Positions 19,182-28,881 of a stretch of 64,000 nucleotides of DNA are shown piece after piece. Below the pieces are notes generated by a model. The model was not told where the DNA came from and did no database searches. It was given only the letters and a program-made list of their open reading frames with translations. Location of the stretch: positions 27,432-91,431 of the forward strand of contig CAJQUW010014360.1 of assembly GCA_907163375.1 (NCBI GenBank). Reading direction: 5' to 3'. The translations under genes were made by a program, and so were the position numbers. Each line of letters opens with the position of its first letter. The stretch's first letter is position 1. This stretch comes from Prostheceraeus crozeri. Its lineage: Eukaryota; Platyhelminthes; Polycladida; Euryleptidae.

Positions 19182-19547
19182 TTACTTTTTTCTGCGTCTT
19201 TGCTTAGTAACTCGGCCTGATCCAACTTGTCTTGACTTCCTACGCTTCTTCCGAACTGTACGTCTCGTCTTTGTTAAATCATCTAATGCGTCTATGGCAG
19301 ATTGCTGCGCGCGCATTTTCATAGATTCACCGATATCCTCACCTTGAAGCGCATCAGCTGCAACATTTGCACCAAAATCTAAAGCCCTGCTTCCAACACG
19401 CTTCATGATTGGTACTCCATACTTTTTGAGTGTTGGAAGAACCATACGTCTTAGTGCACCAAATATGCCTCCTCCAACTTGTCGTCTACCTCCAACAAAC
19501 ACGGGATAACCGCTCTGATATGATGGTCTACTGTAAATGCCTGTCAT
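19182..19547 (-). CDS. Small basic virion-type protein with Gly-Gly motifs
   Basis: This 121-residue protein starts at an ATG. It opens with Tyr/Gly-rich sequence holding FVGG and QVGGG (residues 17-28), then a hydrophobic-amphipathic segment (IFGALRRMVLPTLKKYG), and ends in a very basic tail (RRTVRKKRRKSR ... KQRRRKK). Basic core and membrane-lytic proteins of adenoviruses (pVI, pVII, pX) have this build and are cut at Gly-Gly or Gly-X sites by adenain. It lies between the two capsid genes. A DNA-condensing or membrane-active virion role is inferred. Confidence 0.6.
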   Translation of the reverse strand: MTGIYSRPSYQSGYPVFVGGRRQVGGGIFGALRRMVLPTLKKYGVPIMKRVGSRALDFGANVAADALQGEDIGESMKMRAQQSAIDALDDLTKTRRTVRKKRRKSRQVGSGRVTKQRRRKK

Positions 19548-19590
19548 TATGACTATTGAATAACTATGGAAGTCACAATAGCGTAAAGCC

Positions 19591-21168
19591 TTATTCTCGT
19601 GACCTAATATGTAGGGTCAAAACAGTAACACCACCACAGAACGGTACTACTTCTCCTGCATCATCATGAATTGATATGTCAATTCTATTGATGAAATTTC
19701 GGCTGATTGGTAGATACATTGTGTTAAAAAATTCTCGATTGATTAGTTGCTTCCTTACGGATGAGAGAGGAAATGTGCGCAGAAGTGGGGCCTCAATGTC
19801 GCCAACCCTTGTATATTCAATAATGTTACAATAGACGTATAAGTTACTTATATCACGCTCTAGTGATGGGGCTGTATCGCCTATTGATGTACCTTCATAA
19901 ATAGTTGATTTTGAGAATCCCAATGTGGTCGTTAACACGCTATCCAGCTTGATAAGAGAGTTCTTCCCTACCTTTAGAATCATGCGTTTCTTATGTGGGT
20001 CATAAGAAAAGTGATATTCATCTGCATCAAGGTAATCTACACCAAACTCATTTAACTTTGTACACAATTCAGATGGCGTTTTCAAGCTTTCAATGTTCAA
20101 ATTAACTCTTTTTACAAGTTCACTGGAAGTAGACAATTCATCACCCGATATGTCTTCGCTGTATACGTGGATATCCCATGAAGCATTTGTTGATGCTTTG
20201 AGTTTAGAAGAGGACAATTGAACCTTGAATGTATCATTTAATTCTGTCAACCAAGGTGCGCTTTCAAGGCCCTTAAACATCCCAATCATTTCAGATCCAA
20301 ATTCAATAACAGCGGACTCAGACTTTTCCAATGGTGTCTTTTTAGTAAAAACAATAAATTCTGCCTCCGTTTCAACAGTAAATAAAGTTACTTTCTCTTT
20401 CTTATATTCACAAGTCATTAACGTTTCTGGCACTGATCCTTGAAACTTTCTTGCAAAGTCTTCAACACTTCTAATGACCTCAAATTTATTTTTTACTCGG
20501 ATGCTCCTTTTTTGTAATGCATACAATGGCACAATTCTACATTTAAAATCAGTGACTTTCCTCTCCGAATTCCACCCACGTCCATTGTACCAATACCTTG
20601 ATGAGAAAGTTGTTCTGGAATACCCAAAAGTATGACTCAAATCCTTACCTAATACAAGAAGAACATGCTTCCCTTCCTTCATCAATTTTGTTGACCCCTT
20701 TATGACTGGTTTGTAGAATTTATTCAAAGTCAGCTTGAAGAGATCATTTATTCGTTCAAACATTCTACCGATTTCCTTTTCTGTATCTTGCAAGCTCATT
20801 GTGGGAACCTTAGAATCAAAAGTTGACGTTGCAAATGCCTTTTGAATTTTAATCATGTTTTGAACAGATGGTAAAGATGTTGAAAAAGGATGTAAAGTTA
20901 GATGATGAAAAGCCCATGTACCATGTAGACTATTTTGAAATATGCGAAAGCAATCATCCTTCTCTCGCACTTCTTTATGTAATTCAAAATAGTTGTTCTT
21001 TAGCAAACTGATATCGTTGTAATAAGTAATTTCAGTTAGAGCAACTTCATGGGGTCCATGCAGAGTAATTGGATTAGCGAATTCAACAGAGTATAGAGAT
21101 GGTTTGTTACTTGGGAATATCTTGGGGTTGCTATTGCTTGGAAGAATGATATTGAAGTTAGTAGACAT
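19591..21168 (-). CDS. Candidate Polinton minor capsid (penton-type) protein
   Basis: I take the first ATG (21168), giving 525 residues. The N-terminus 'FNIILPSNSNPKIFPSNKPS' followed by 'FANPITLHGPHEVALTEITY' is a hallmark of a capsid-associated family next to the MCP in many invertebrate Polintons. The rest is beta-rich and ends with 'INRIDISIHDDAGEVVPFCG', a pattern I also associate with virion proteins anchored in the shell. It is the second largest structural gene and lies between the basic 121-residue gene and the integrase. Confidence 0.65.
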   Translation of the reverse strand: MSTNFNIILPSNSNPKIFPSNKPSLYSVEFANPITLHGPHEVALTEITYYNDISLLKNNYFELHKEVREKDDCFRIFQNSLHGTWAFHHLTLHPFSTSLPSVQNMIKIQKAFATSTFDSKVPTMSLQDTEKEIGRMFERINDLFKLTLNKFYKPVIKGSTKLMKEGKHVLLVLGKDLSHTFGYSRTTFSSRYWYNGRGWNSERKVTDFKCRIVPLYALQKRSIRVKNKFEVIRSVEDFARKFQGSVPETLMTCEYKKEKVTLFTVETEAEFIVFTKKTPLEKSESAVIEFGSEMIGMFKGLESAPWLTELNDTFKVQLSSSKLKASTNASWDIHVYSEDISGDELSTSSELVKRVNLNIESLKTPSELCTKLNEFGVDYLDADEYHFSYDPHKKRMILKVGKNSLIKLDSVLTTTLGFSKSTIYEGTSIGDTAPSLERDISNLYVYCNIIEYTRVGDIEAPLLRTFPLSSVRKQLINREFFNTMYLPISRNFINRIDISIHDDAGEVVPFCGGVTVLTLHIRSRE

Positions 21169-21208
21169 GTTAAAGTCATATATGGAAGAAGTCACATGCT
21201 ATATTAGC

Positions 21209-22297
21209 TTAAAAGTTACGAGTGTCTCCCATCTCCACATTTTGTAGATCCTGATGCGTTATCCAGCTATTGAATGAATCAGGATATCCTTTCCATTTAA
21301 CTAGATATTTCCTTTCATTGCCATGACCTTTCCTCCTAATTATTTTATCAATCATATACACCTCTTCACTTCTGTCTACTACTTGCAATTCATAAGAGTA
21401 AAATTTTCCTTCAATTGGATTGCCATGGTAATCTATTAATTTATACATGGTGGGTCTAAATTTTGTATTTACTTCATCCACAAAAAACTCTTCTTCAGTC
21501 CAATTAGGTAGATACCCCTTCTCAAATGTAGACTTAACCTTTGAAATCCGAACTCTATCACCAACATTAATTTTCTTTTCATTGGAAATGTTTTTCGCTT
21601 TCTTATCATACAATCGAAGCCATACATCCATCGCATTATCTGGGGTAACATCAACTGGTTTCATCTTAATGATTCGATGGTAGCTTTCATTGTAATTCTT
21701 AACAAATTTCTGCAGCTCACCTACCCAAACATGTGTATTTTTTGCAGTGAAATAGCGCCATATTTTTGTCTTCAGTGTGCGATTGAACCTCTCAACCATG
21801 GCAGCTTTATAAGCACTTTTGACACTAAACAATTCCACATTATGACTTTTAAGGAGACTTCGAACATGAGAGTTTTCGAATTCCTTCCCTTGATCGGTCT
21901 GTATTCTTTGCGGAACACGCCCCTCATCGAAAATGCTCTGAAAAGCCGCTTCAACTTCTGGTCCTCGTTTAGATTTCAGCGCACGTGCCCAAGCATAGCG
22001 AGATAAAATATCTATTACGGTTAAGATGTATTTATAGCCATCATTGTACTGTGATATCTGTTGCATGTCAGCCAAGTCCGCTTGCCATTGACTATCTATA
22101 TTGTTAACAACATATTTTCTTGTTGGAAACCGCTTTCTCGCATTTTTGTGAAGAGTGTAAGTCGGTTGACTCCTCAACCACTTCTTGACTTTCTCTATTC
22201 CCACACCTGCTGCACGAGCTAGAACCTCCGGACGACTGAAACTTGCGGGATGATTTAAGTCGTAATAAATCTTTCTGAGTTTCACTGCTGTACTCAT
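21209..22297 (-). CDS. int: Retroviral-type integrase with C-terminal chromodomain
   Basis: From the ATG at 22297 the protein has 362 residues. An N-terminal helical region (YYDLNHPASFSRPEVLARAAG) precedes the DDE core: Asp74 in WQADLADM, Asp135 in TDQGKEF and Glu169 in MVERFNRTLK. The C-terminal third has an SH3-like part (VGDRVRISK ... WTEEEFFVDEV) and a chromodomain (YLVKWKGYPDSFNSWI). This enzyme joins the element ends to target DNA and makes the 6-bp duplication seen here. An open extension upstream of 22297 uses only a TTG and is not needed. An overlapping 108-codon frame (22104-22430) is Ser/Cys-rich and was not accepted. Confidence 0.93.
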   Translation of the reverse strand: MSTAVKLRKIYYDLNHPASFSRPEVLARAAGVGIEKVKKWLRSQPTYTLHKNARKRFPTRKYVVNNIDSQWQADLADMQQISQYNDGYKYILTVIDILSRYAWARALKSKRGPEVEAAFQSIFDEGRVPQRIQTDQGKEFENSHVRSLLKSHNVELFSVKSAYKAAMVERFNRTLKTKIWRYFTAKNTHVWVGELQKFVKNYNESYHRIIKMKPVDVTPDNAMDVWLRLYDKKAKNISNEKKINVGDRVRISKVKSTFEKGYLPNWTEEEFFVDEVNTKFRPTMYKLIDYHGNPIEGKFYSYELQVVDRSEEVYMIDKIIRRKGHGNERKYLVKWKGYPDSFNSWITHQDLQNVEMGDTRNF

Positions 22298-22464
22298 CGT
22301 CTTTGTTCTGATTTGCACGCGTATTACTCGCACAGCAACTGCTAACACAATTGATATCAACCTCTATGCCCTCTTCTCCTTTGCCTTCGAGCGCAGATTT
22401 CAAACAACAGCAAAATTTTTGTAACGACATAATATGAGAGAGGCAAGGCTTAATTCATATTTGC

Positions 22465-23145
22465 TTAATATTTACTATACTCCTTCGCAACACGCATTGA
22501 GCGCCTAGTAGCTCTTTTTGGTTGCAGATCATCGGGATCTGCAAGCTCTCGCTTGACCGCCATCGTGGGTGTTTTACTCTTTGATCCATCTTGTAAGTGA
22601 TCCTTATCCAATTCATTCACAGTCGGTCCTCCAATAATATTGTGAGGTACATTTTGATCAGATAAAATTTTCTGAAAATATGTCCACCCTTGTGGTGCAC
22701 CTAGTTTTCGCCTTACATCTCTGACAGCATATTGTAGAAGGTCATCTATGTGACTATTTCTAATAACATCACCAGTTGTTTCATCTATTATCTCCCCTCT
22801 CTCATTGAACTTCACATGTGGATCAATGAAGTCAAAAAATCGCTCAGCGCGCACACGATATGGTCGAGGTGTTGACAAGGTTATAAATCGTCGCAACTTG
22901 TCACGAATCTGTCGCCTCTCGTCAATGTTTTCAGCTGCTAACTGCATTCGTCGATAGGGATCCTTAATCTTCTGAATTTCCATATCCTTTTGTGTTAGTT
23001 CCTTAAGTTGATTCGTAATAGGTTGATCTATATTTTTGACTTCCTGTGCACTTTGTAATGTAGTCAATTGTACATACTCCTCTTGAGGAATGACTACCAT
23101 CTTTGAATACGACATGTTTGAAAATAATAAGGCAACAAAGTACAT
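22465..23145 (-). CDS. Conserved Polinton protein of unknown function
   Basis: The frame has 226 residues, or 216 from the ATG at 23115, which I prefer because the first ten residues are hydrophobic and atypical. It begins 'VVIPQEEYVQL', has a charged coiled-coil region, and then 'SHIDDLLQYAVRDVRRKLGAPQGWTYF ... NVPHNIIGG', a pattern I associate with the gene beside the packaging ATPase in other Polintons. The C-terminus is basic (KRATRRSMRVAKEY). Its 5' end overlaps the ATPase stop by about 20-50 nt. Packaging accessory or scaffold is a guess. Confidence 0.6.
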   Translation of the reverse strand: MYFVALLFSNMSYSKMVVIPQEEYVQLTTLQSAQEVKNIDQPITNQLKELTQKDMEIQKIKDPYRRMQLAAENIDERRQIRDKLRRFITLSTPRPYRVRAERFFDFIDPHVKFNERGEIIDETTGDVIRNSHIDDLLQYAVRDVRRKLGAPQGWTYFQKILSDQNVPHNIIGGPTVNELDKDHLQDGSKSKTPTMAVKRELADPDDLQPKRATRRSMRVAKEYSKY

Positions 23146-23789
23146 TGCTTAAAACTAACTGTGAACCGAGAAACTGTCATTGGTTCAGCGGAATTAGGTA
23201 TGATATTTGTTCGAAATCGAAGTCGTTCCGGACATTCCTGGGTTAGATCAATAAATAGATAACCATGTGGTTTCTTTGTTACATCTTCATATATTTTTGA
23301 AAGTACTTTAGGTTGTTGAGGTAATATCTGTCTACTGAGATGATGTATCTGACTGCTATCTCTTGGATTTTTAAATATTGCCAAATAATGTGTATTCAAA
23401 CTTCTAGTTCTTTGCTCTTTCCCTCCATCGAAGATGTTTTGGGTGATGTAGATAATAAAAGCTTCCCTATGATGTGCAGTTTGAATGAACATTTCAGTTA
23501 CATCCTTTGAAGATTTGCTTTCTCGTAATAGATCATCTAATACTAGTAAGTCACCTGCTTTGATATCCTCAGTTGATGGCAACCCTTGCTTCACCTCATA
23601 ACCTTTCTGGCGAAGTGCAGAATGTAGTTGTGGTTGAAATATTCCATAATACCATTTGACTCTCTTAATTTCCTTGTTAAACATTTCATTTCTATATTGT
23701 AGCAATTCAGTTACAAATGTAGTTTTACCGGACTGACTTGGTCCAGCGACACACATTGTGCGATCAGTGAATAGACGAAAATCTGTCAT
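23094..23789 (-). CDS. FtsK/HerA-type genome-packaging ATPase
   Basis: This 231-residue protein has Walker A GPSQSGKTT (residues 16-24) and Walker B LLVLDDLL (about 79-86), then a sensor-like 'FIIYITQNIFDGG' strand. Order and size fit the A32/packaging ATPases of Polintons, adintoviruses and related viruses, which pump DNA into capsids. ATG start at 23789. Its 3' end overlaps the next gene. Confidence 0.92.
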   Translation of the reverse strand: MTDFRLFTDRTMCVAGPSQSGKTTFVTELLQYRNEMFNKEIKRVKWYYGIFQPQLHSALRQKGYEVKQGLPSTEDIKAGDLLVLDDLLRESKSSKDVTEMFIQTAHHREAFIIYITQNIFDGGKEQRTRSLNTHYLAIFKNPRDSSQIHHLSRQILPQQPKVLSKIYEDVTKKPHGYLFIDLTQECPERLRFRTNIIPNSAEPMTVSRFTVSFKQCTLLPYYFQTCRIQRW

Positions 23790-23955
23790 CTTATAATTCC
23801 ATTAACATTAAACTCATCATCCCGCTAATTTTGCTTAGAACAACAAAACAGACACATGTTCCAGATCAAGCTTATTTACATTCAGAATAGAAACTTTCAA
23901 GTTACATTTACAAATTAAAACATTTACAAATTAAAACATTTGTGTTTCCTCATCA
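23790..23955. other. Polinton intergenic segment with the displaced 3' tail of the LINE-split gene
   Basis: In the frame that crosses the LINE insertion, a stop codon lies at 23931-23933, so the last eight codons of the gene at 28730 are stranded here. The rest has no gene. Confidence 0.6.
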
Positions 23956-23962
23956 CAATTAG
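23956..23962. repeat. Target site duplication CAATTAG (LINE 3' side)
   Basis: CAATTAG occurs here directly before the tail repeats and again at 28021-28027 at the LINE 5' end. Confidence 0.65.
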
Positions 23963-24079
23963 TAGTAGTAGTAGTAGTAGTAATTTGTTTATTCAAGAAT
24001 TGGAAATCAAACTTTACAAGGGAAAGGTACGTAGTACTTTAGAAATGAGAGTTATTACATGTAAAGACAGCGAGTAAAG

Positions 24080-26653
24080 TTAAAGTGAGTCGTTGTACCA
24101 TTTTGTGAGTAAGGGAACAAAAGAATTCGCGCGTCTTTCAGATCTGATTTGGCATTGCATGAGATGGTGAGAATGCTTCAAGGTATCAGGGAAAAGATGG
24201 TTGATAAAGTTATCGCCTTGTTTGATATTCTGGAAGGTTTTCATTGCTTTTGTAAATCTTCTGCTTGCGATGGTCGGAAAGTTGCGGCAATCACACTGTT
24301 GGCCACAAATCATCCTGTGAGCTCTTTTATTTATTCTTTCGCATTTTTGGCTATTTTTCCTATTTAGCCCAGTGAAAATTTCGCTGTTGTATTCAAGAAG
24401 ACTGCGTATACAACACTGATACACCTGGATGAGTTCGTGTTTTGGCAGAAGTGGTCTGAGCTGTCGTATGATGAAAAGTCGGCTGCTGGCTCTCTTGCAT
24501 ATGTCGTTAATATGATCGTCCCATTTAAGATTTTGCTGAATAGTGACTCCGAGAAATCGAATGGATGAACAGCCGTGCGGAAATGGAGATGCTGTTGGTG
24601 GATTCTTTTTGCCGAACGTTATAACCTTAGTTTTCTCTGAGTTGAGCTCTAAGCCATGAGAGGAACACCAAGAGTTCAAGTGTTTCAGTTCCGATTGAAA
24701 CATCTCGTAGCAATCGTCTGAGCTGGTGAAAGGACAAAGAACTAGAACGTCGTCTGCGAATTTCAGAACAAGCGAATTGTGGTGGTGTGCAGTAATCGAA
24801 CCAATGTGCGCGGCGAACAAGTAGGGTCCGAGCACCGAACCTTGTGGGACGCCGGACGAAACAATTGATACAGTACTTAGATGCTTACTTTTCAAGACTA
24901 CACGCTGCCTTCGATCTTCAAAGTAATTACACAGCCATCTGATACATCGACTAGGTATAGACGAGTTAACCAGAGTCTGAAACAGTGCATGATGACTTAA
25001 TTTGTCGAACGCTTTCTTCATATCATAGGATATGGCCAAAACACCATCGACGTGGCCTTTTTCCATCTCTTTGGTGACATAATCATGGAGCTCAATGTGC
25101 GCGTAGACACTCGAACATTGTGGACGAAATCCGTATTGATTAAGTCCATACAACATTAGAAGGTCTTCTTTGATTGAGGACACGACGTACTTCTCCAGAA
25201 TTTTTGAAATGATGGGAAGAAGGGTGATTGGTCTAAAGTCGCTAACACGCTTGGCTTTTGGTTTGGGGATTGGAACGACGTGACCAACTTTCCATTGAAC
25301 TGGAACAATGCCATTCTCAATTGAGAGAGCACAAAGATGTGAAATGGGACCCGCAAGAGCTTGTGAGCATTGGCGAAGTATAGTTGGAGATATGTTGTCG
25401 CTTCCGGGACTCTTTGTTTTGATACATCGCAGATATTGTTCCGTCTGTACAATATCAATGTCAACCAACCAACTTCTACCATCGTCGAGAATCGAGCTAG
25501 CGATATTTGTCCAGTCTGGAGCTTCAGAATACACGCTGGTAAAGTATCTATTGAAGTTTTCAGCCGCCTGTTCCGGAGTTTCAAATTCGTTAATTATCCG
25601 AGAGAGCACCCCTGTCGATCTAGTATTAAGTATAGAGCTGGCGACATTCCAAAAGTTACCCTTTGACGACTTTATCTTATCGACCCAGTTCCTTTTGGCT
25701 TTCAAAATTTCGGTTTTGATTTTGCTTTTATAGTAATAGTACAAGTCGAAGTTGTTAGTTCTGAACGCTGCAAATCGCTGATTGAATAGCAGTTTGAGCT
25801 TGCCAGTAACCCACGGTTTGTCAGATGCTGTAATTTCTACATACGAGTAAGGAATCTGATCGTGATAATAGTTGAACACATCGTAGAAGTAATTGCATTT
25901 ATCTTGGAATGAGTCGTTGGATAAATACATGTGGTTCCAAGGATGCTGAACAAGTCTTGTGAATAACATGTCAATATTGCTTCTGCGATAGTCGACGACT
26001 TTGCGTATCTCCTTTATGTGTGTAGCATGCTCGGGTTGAAGTAAAACGTTCAGATGATCAGCGTTACCAAAATTTGGAGTCGTGATGGGGGACTTATAGG
26101 AGTAAAGAAGGCTAGTGTCCAGGAATATCTTGTCAAGAGTAGCAGTCTTTCGAGTTGGTGCTTTAACAACCTGAGTCAATCCCAAGGTTGCACAAAGATC
26201 GTCACATGGAAGTTGATTTAAGTCCCCAGCGATGATTACCTTTACATCAGAGTCGCACACTTGATCTAGTGCGTAGTCAATGTTATCAAGAATATAAGCA
26301 ATGACTTGCTGATACACTGCACTGGCTAAATTAGGTGGGACGTATAACAGAAGGAACAGAATTTTTTGTAAGGAAAGTTTTATCCACAGACACTCAATTT
26401 CGCGAGGACATGGAGGCATAGTGATAAGGCTAACGCTACGAATGTCTTCTTTGATGTAAAGGCAAACTCCACCACCTCTTCGTCCGTCACAGCGATCATG
26501 CCTATAAGGGGAACAATAGTATGGCAAATCAATCTGAGAACTCGAAACGTTTTCATTCAACCAGGTTTCACAGACTGCAATGAGATCTGGTTTAGCAGTC
26601 TTGGAGAAAACTGAAAGCTCGTCTATTTTAGGACGAAGCGATTGAGCGTTCAT
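24080..26653 (-). CDS. LINE ORF2: APE-type endonuclease plus reverse transcriptase
   Basis: From the first ATG (26653) the protein has 857 residues. The frame is open a further 17 codons and begins with TTG at 26704, overlapping the ORF1 stop as TTGA. The endonuclease shows 'MNAQSLRPKIDEL', 'CETWLNE' and 'AGDLNQLP'. The reverse transcriptase has 'FRPITLLPIISKILEK', 'SGVPQGSVLGPYLF' and the catalytic 'LKFADDVLVL'. There is no RNase H; the C-terminus has the usual Cys/His-poor CR1-like end. Host-genome target-primed reverse transcription is the known role. How ORF2 is started (reinitiation at the overlap or at 26653) is open. Confidence 0.93.
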   Translation of the reverse strand: MNAQSLRPKIDELSVFSKTAKPDLIAVCETWLNENVSSSQIDLPYYCSPYRHDRCDGRRGGGVCLYIKEDIRSVSLITMPPCPREIECLWIKLSLQKILFLLLYVPPNLASAVYQQVIAYILDNIDYALDQVCDSDVKVIIAGDLNQLPCDDLCATLGLTQVVKAPTRKTATLDKIFLDTSLLYSYKSPITTPNFGNADHLNVLLQPEHATHIKEIRKVVDYRRSNIDMLFTRLVQHPWNHMYLSNDSFQDKCNYFYDVFNYYHDQIPYSYVEITASDKPWVTGKLKLLFNQRFAAFRTNNFDLYYYYKSKIKTEILKAKRNWVDKIKSSKGNFWNVASSILNTRSTGVLSRIINEFETPEQAAENFNRYFTSVYSEAPDWTNIASSILDDGRSWLVDIDIVQTEQYLRCIKTKSPGSDNISPTILRQCSQALAGPISHLCALSIENGIVPVQWKVGHVVPIPKPKAKRVSDFRPITLLPIISKILEKYVVSSIKEDLLMLYGLNQYGFRPQCSSVYAHIELHDYVTKEMEKGHVDGVLAISYDMKKAFDKLSHHALFQTLVNSSIPSRCIRWLCNYFEDRRQRVVLKSKHLSTVSIVSSGVPQGSVLGPYLFAAHIGSITAHHHNSLVLKFADDVLVLCPFTSSDDCYEMFQSELKHLNSWCSSHGLELNSEKTKVITFGKKNPPTASPFPHGCSSIRFLGVTIQQNLKWDDHINDICKRASSRLFIIRQLRPLLPKHELIQVYQCCIRSLLEYNSEIFTGLNRKNSQKCERINKRAHRMICGQQCDCRNFPTIASRRFTKAMKTFQNIKQGDNFINHLFPDTLKHSHHLMQCQIRSERRANSFVPLLTKWYNDSL

Positions 26654-26700
26654 TAGAAGTAAACTTGGAACTGCTGGAACAAAGGAAGGAGATTGTAAAA

Positions 26701-27414
26701 TCAAACGTGAAAATTTTGTTGTTGGCCTCGATTGACAATACGATTTCGATAAATAATCACGTCCTCTTTGTCATCTCTTCTTCTTCGTAATTCTTCACGC
26801 AAATGTCTGTTCGTCTCCTGTTCAAGTCTGGTTCGGTCTGGGTTTATGTAAACTTGTCGATACTCTTGCGAACGTCTGAGATGTTTTGAGTTTTTGAGAA
26901 CTTCGAACTTTGTAGATACGTTCTTACATGTGACACGTAGCAATCTGGGTTTACCACCCTGAACTTTGCCGATACGTCGTATATCAATGAAATCTGTGTC
27001 GTCTACATCGAGGGCTGAACAAATATTTTGCCAATTCTCAGTGTCCTTTTCCTTTCGCTCCTGAAGTGTCCCCAGCGTCTCGTGGACTCCTGAGATAACA
27101 AGATTCGCACGTCTGTGAAGTCTTTCTTCGATTTCATTTGTGATGCTGTTAGTTATCGTGACGCTATTGGCTCTTACTAGGGTCAACTCATTTTCAATGC
27201 TTGCATTTCTTTCTAAAAGAGTTCTGTTATCTTTTTCCAGTGTCTCAACTTTATTTCCCAGTACGTTCAGTTCATTTCTCAATCCTTCCAACTCTCGTCT
27301 GAAGGATTGGATAATTTCAGATTTGGATTTCTCGATCAGCTCCTTTATGTCACTCAGAGTGACGCTGTGAGCGGAGTTTGATCTAGTGTTTCTAACAGCA
27401 GGTGTGCCAGGCAT
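26701..27414 (-). CDS. LINE ORF1: coiled-coil RNA-binding protein
   Basis: This 237-residue protein starts at an ATG. Residues 18-75 form a coiled coil (IKELIEKSKSEIIQSF ... LRNELNVLGNKVETLE). The rest has an RRM-like domain (RRANLVISGV, GKPRLLRVTC, YRQVYINPDRT), typical of L1/CR1-type ORF1 nucleic-acid chaperones that package the element RNA. It ends at 26701, overlapping the ORF2 frame. Confidence 0.85.
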   Translation of the reverse strand: MPGTPAVRNTRSNSAHSVTLSDIKELIEKSKSEIIQSFRRELEGLRNELNVLGNKVETLEKDNRTLLERNASIENELTLVRANSVTITNSITNEIEERLHRRANLVISGVHETLGTLQERKEKDTENWQNICSALDVDDTDFIDIRRIGKVQGGKPRLLRVTCKNVSTKFEVLKNSKHLRRSQEYRQVYINPDRTRLEQETNRHLREELRRRRDDKEDVIIYRNRIVNRGQQQNFHV

Positions 27415-28020
27415 GAGTAGGACGATGAAAAGTCAGTAAAAATGATGAACGCTGGTGGCCTTGAACCCGGGTCAGTGAATCTTTATGCAGCGCCTCTTAC
27501 CACCAGACTGTCACAACATTGACCCCAAAGTGCTCTGTGCACTATCTGGCTCGTAGAGGAGTCACAGGTCAACGAGAGCGTGGGCTCTGTTGTTGTTCGA
27601 TTAGAAGCGTCGACAGGCGCACTGCAAACCTCGCTCAACAACAGTGTCACAGCACACAAGATACTCGGATCAGTGACGTTGCTATGCACGACGACCGCTG
27701 GATGTTCGCTGACCGACGCTTGGTTGTGACGACTGCAGGAAGAACGATCTATGCGAATGGCTGAGCCAATCAAAATGCAGCGAACTTGAGAAATCAAGCG
27801 AAGTGGAGCTGTTTGTAGAGCACGAACAAAGTGACGAGCAAGGACGCGGCAAACATGAAAAGATAGAGCAGAACACAGTGAGTCGATCAATGTAAAGACC
27901 GCGACGATGCGTAGGGAAAATCCAGAGTTATAGGCAATCAAAAGCAGGATGCAGGAGCGACAGAATTCTACGACCACACCATCAGACGACCACACGTGGA
28001 TAATGGATCCTAATTGACAC

Positions 28021-28730
28021 CAATTAGGATTATAGAAAATTTTCAAGTCAGCATCTTGGCGCTTCAACTTCAATTTAGGATTCCCATCTTTAGATTTCCG
28101 ACCTCGCTTTTTGCTCTCTTCCTTCCCATCACTTGAAGCAGTCTTATCAATGTTAATTAAACATTTATCAATTGGTAGTGGTTCATAGACTAGTTGAAGA
28201 ACCTTCATTTGTAAAGATGCGACTTTACCAGTCGAACCATGTGAGCCAATATAAAGTCCGGTAACGTGAACTAAGCCCATATAGCGGCCCCGTTTGAGAT
28301 CCTCACATTCCATCGCGTTTGTAAAGAGATCGAATGCTTGAAAATGATCAGATAGTTTTAAAAACAGTGTATCGAATTCCGGCAATTCCTTATAACCAAC
28401 TCCTTCCTCTAATGCCTTTCTCCAATGAGTGGGAGCACTTTCAGGCAGCTCAACACATTCTTTCGCGAAAGAGTCAATAGTTTTAAGAATCACCTGTTGC
28501 CATTTTGGAAAAGTCACTCGCATTTGTCTCATATTGCTATACCCTGATGTAGACATACCATTACTGTGGAAGAATGGAACTTGAAGATAAAAGCCATCAT
28601 CACCATAATTCAAGGTTTGAAAGTAGAACGTATTTCCAATCCCTTGCACCTTTCGTGTCGGACGAAGCTTCAAGAGATCTTGCTCAAAAGCGTCACCTTC
28701 CTCTCTGATTGTATACATTTTCTGAGTCAT
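28021..28730 (-). pseudogene. Polinton protein split by the LINE near its 3' end; possible ssDNA-binding protein
   Basis: The gene starts at an ATG 85 bp after a TATATAAGG box. About 236 residues lie before the LINE junction; only eight codons and a stop are stranded beyond the LINE at 23931-23955. An apparent 415-codon frame is a read-through into LINE 5' sequence. The middle part 'RGRYMGLVHVTGLYIGSHG' plus 'SLQMKVLQLVYEP' looks like closing strands of an OB-like fold. A Lys/Arg-rich linker follows, and the displaced tail is acidic and ends in Phe, as in many single-strand DNA-binding proteins. The SSB idea is inference only. The present allele probably makes a chimeric C-terminus. Confidence 0.6.
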
Positions 28731-28814
28731 GTTTCAACAAGTACTAATTCGGAGCTTTCAACCAGCGCAAATGAATTGTCACTTGAAAGTGGTAAAATAT
28801 CATTAAAGCGTCTT

Positions 28815-28823
28815 CCTTATATA
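28815..28823 (-). promoter_or_regulatory. TATATAAGG core promoter of the LINE-split gene
   Basis: On the minus strand TATATAAGGAAGAC precedes the ATG at 28730. The core and the following GGA-N-GAC match the promoters at 7101-7109 and 30070-30078. Confidence 0.6.
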
Positions 28824-28881
28824 CACCTATATATGACTCATCAATCAAAGTGATGACGTGTCACTTTATGATTCGCTAACC

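Larger units (their letters stand above)
23963..28020 (-). mobile_element. Full-length two-ORF LINE (CR1/jockey superfamily) inserted in the Polinton
   Basis: The element is about 4.06 kb on the minus strand. It has a GC-richer 5' region of about 600 bp (27415-28020), ORF1, ORF2, a short 3' UTR with 'GAATAAACAAATT', and an (ACT/TAC)n tail at 23962-23983. It is bounded by CAATTAG on both sides. Both ORFs are open, so it could be an active copy. The clade is not resolved. Confidence 0.85.

Noticed and set aside
22104-22430. A 108-residue Ser/Cys-rich protein upstream of the integrase
   Set aside because: Overlaps the well-supported integrase start in another frame and has no recognisable domain.
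24149-25733. Plus-strand frames within the LINE
   Set aside because: They are antisense shadows of the reverse-transcriptase gene.
27483-28730. A 415-codon frame as one Polinton protein
   Set aside because: It is a chimera: about 236 codons of Polinton gene, then LINE 5' sequence in an accidental open frame.
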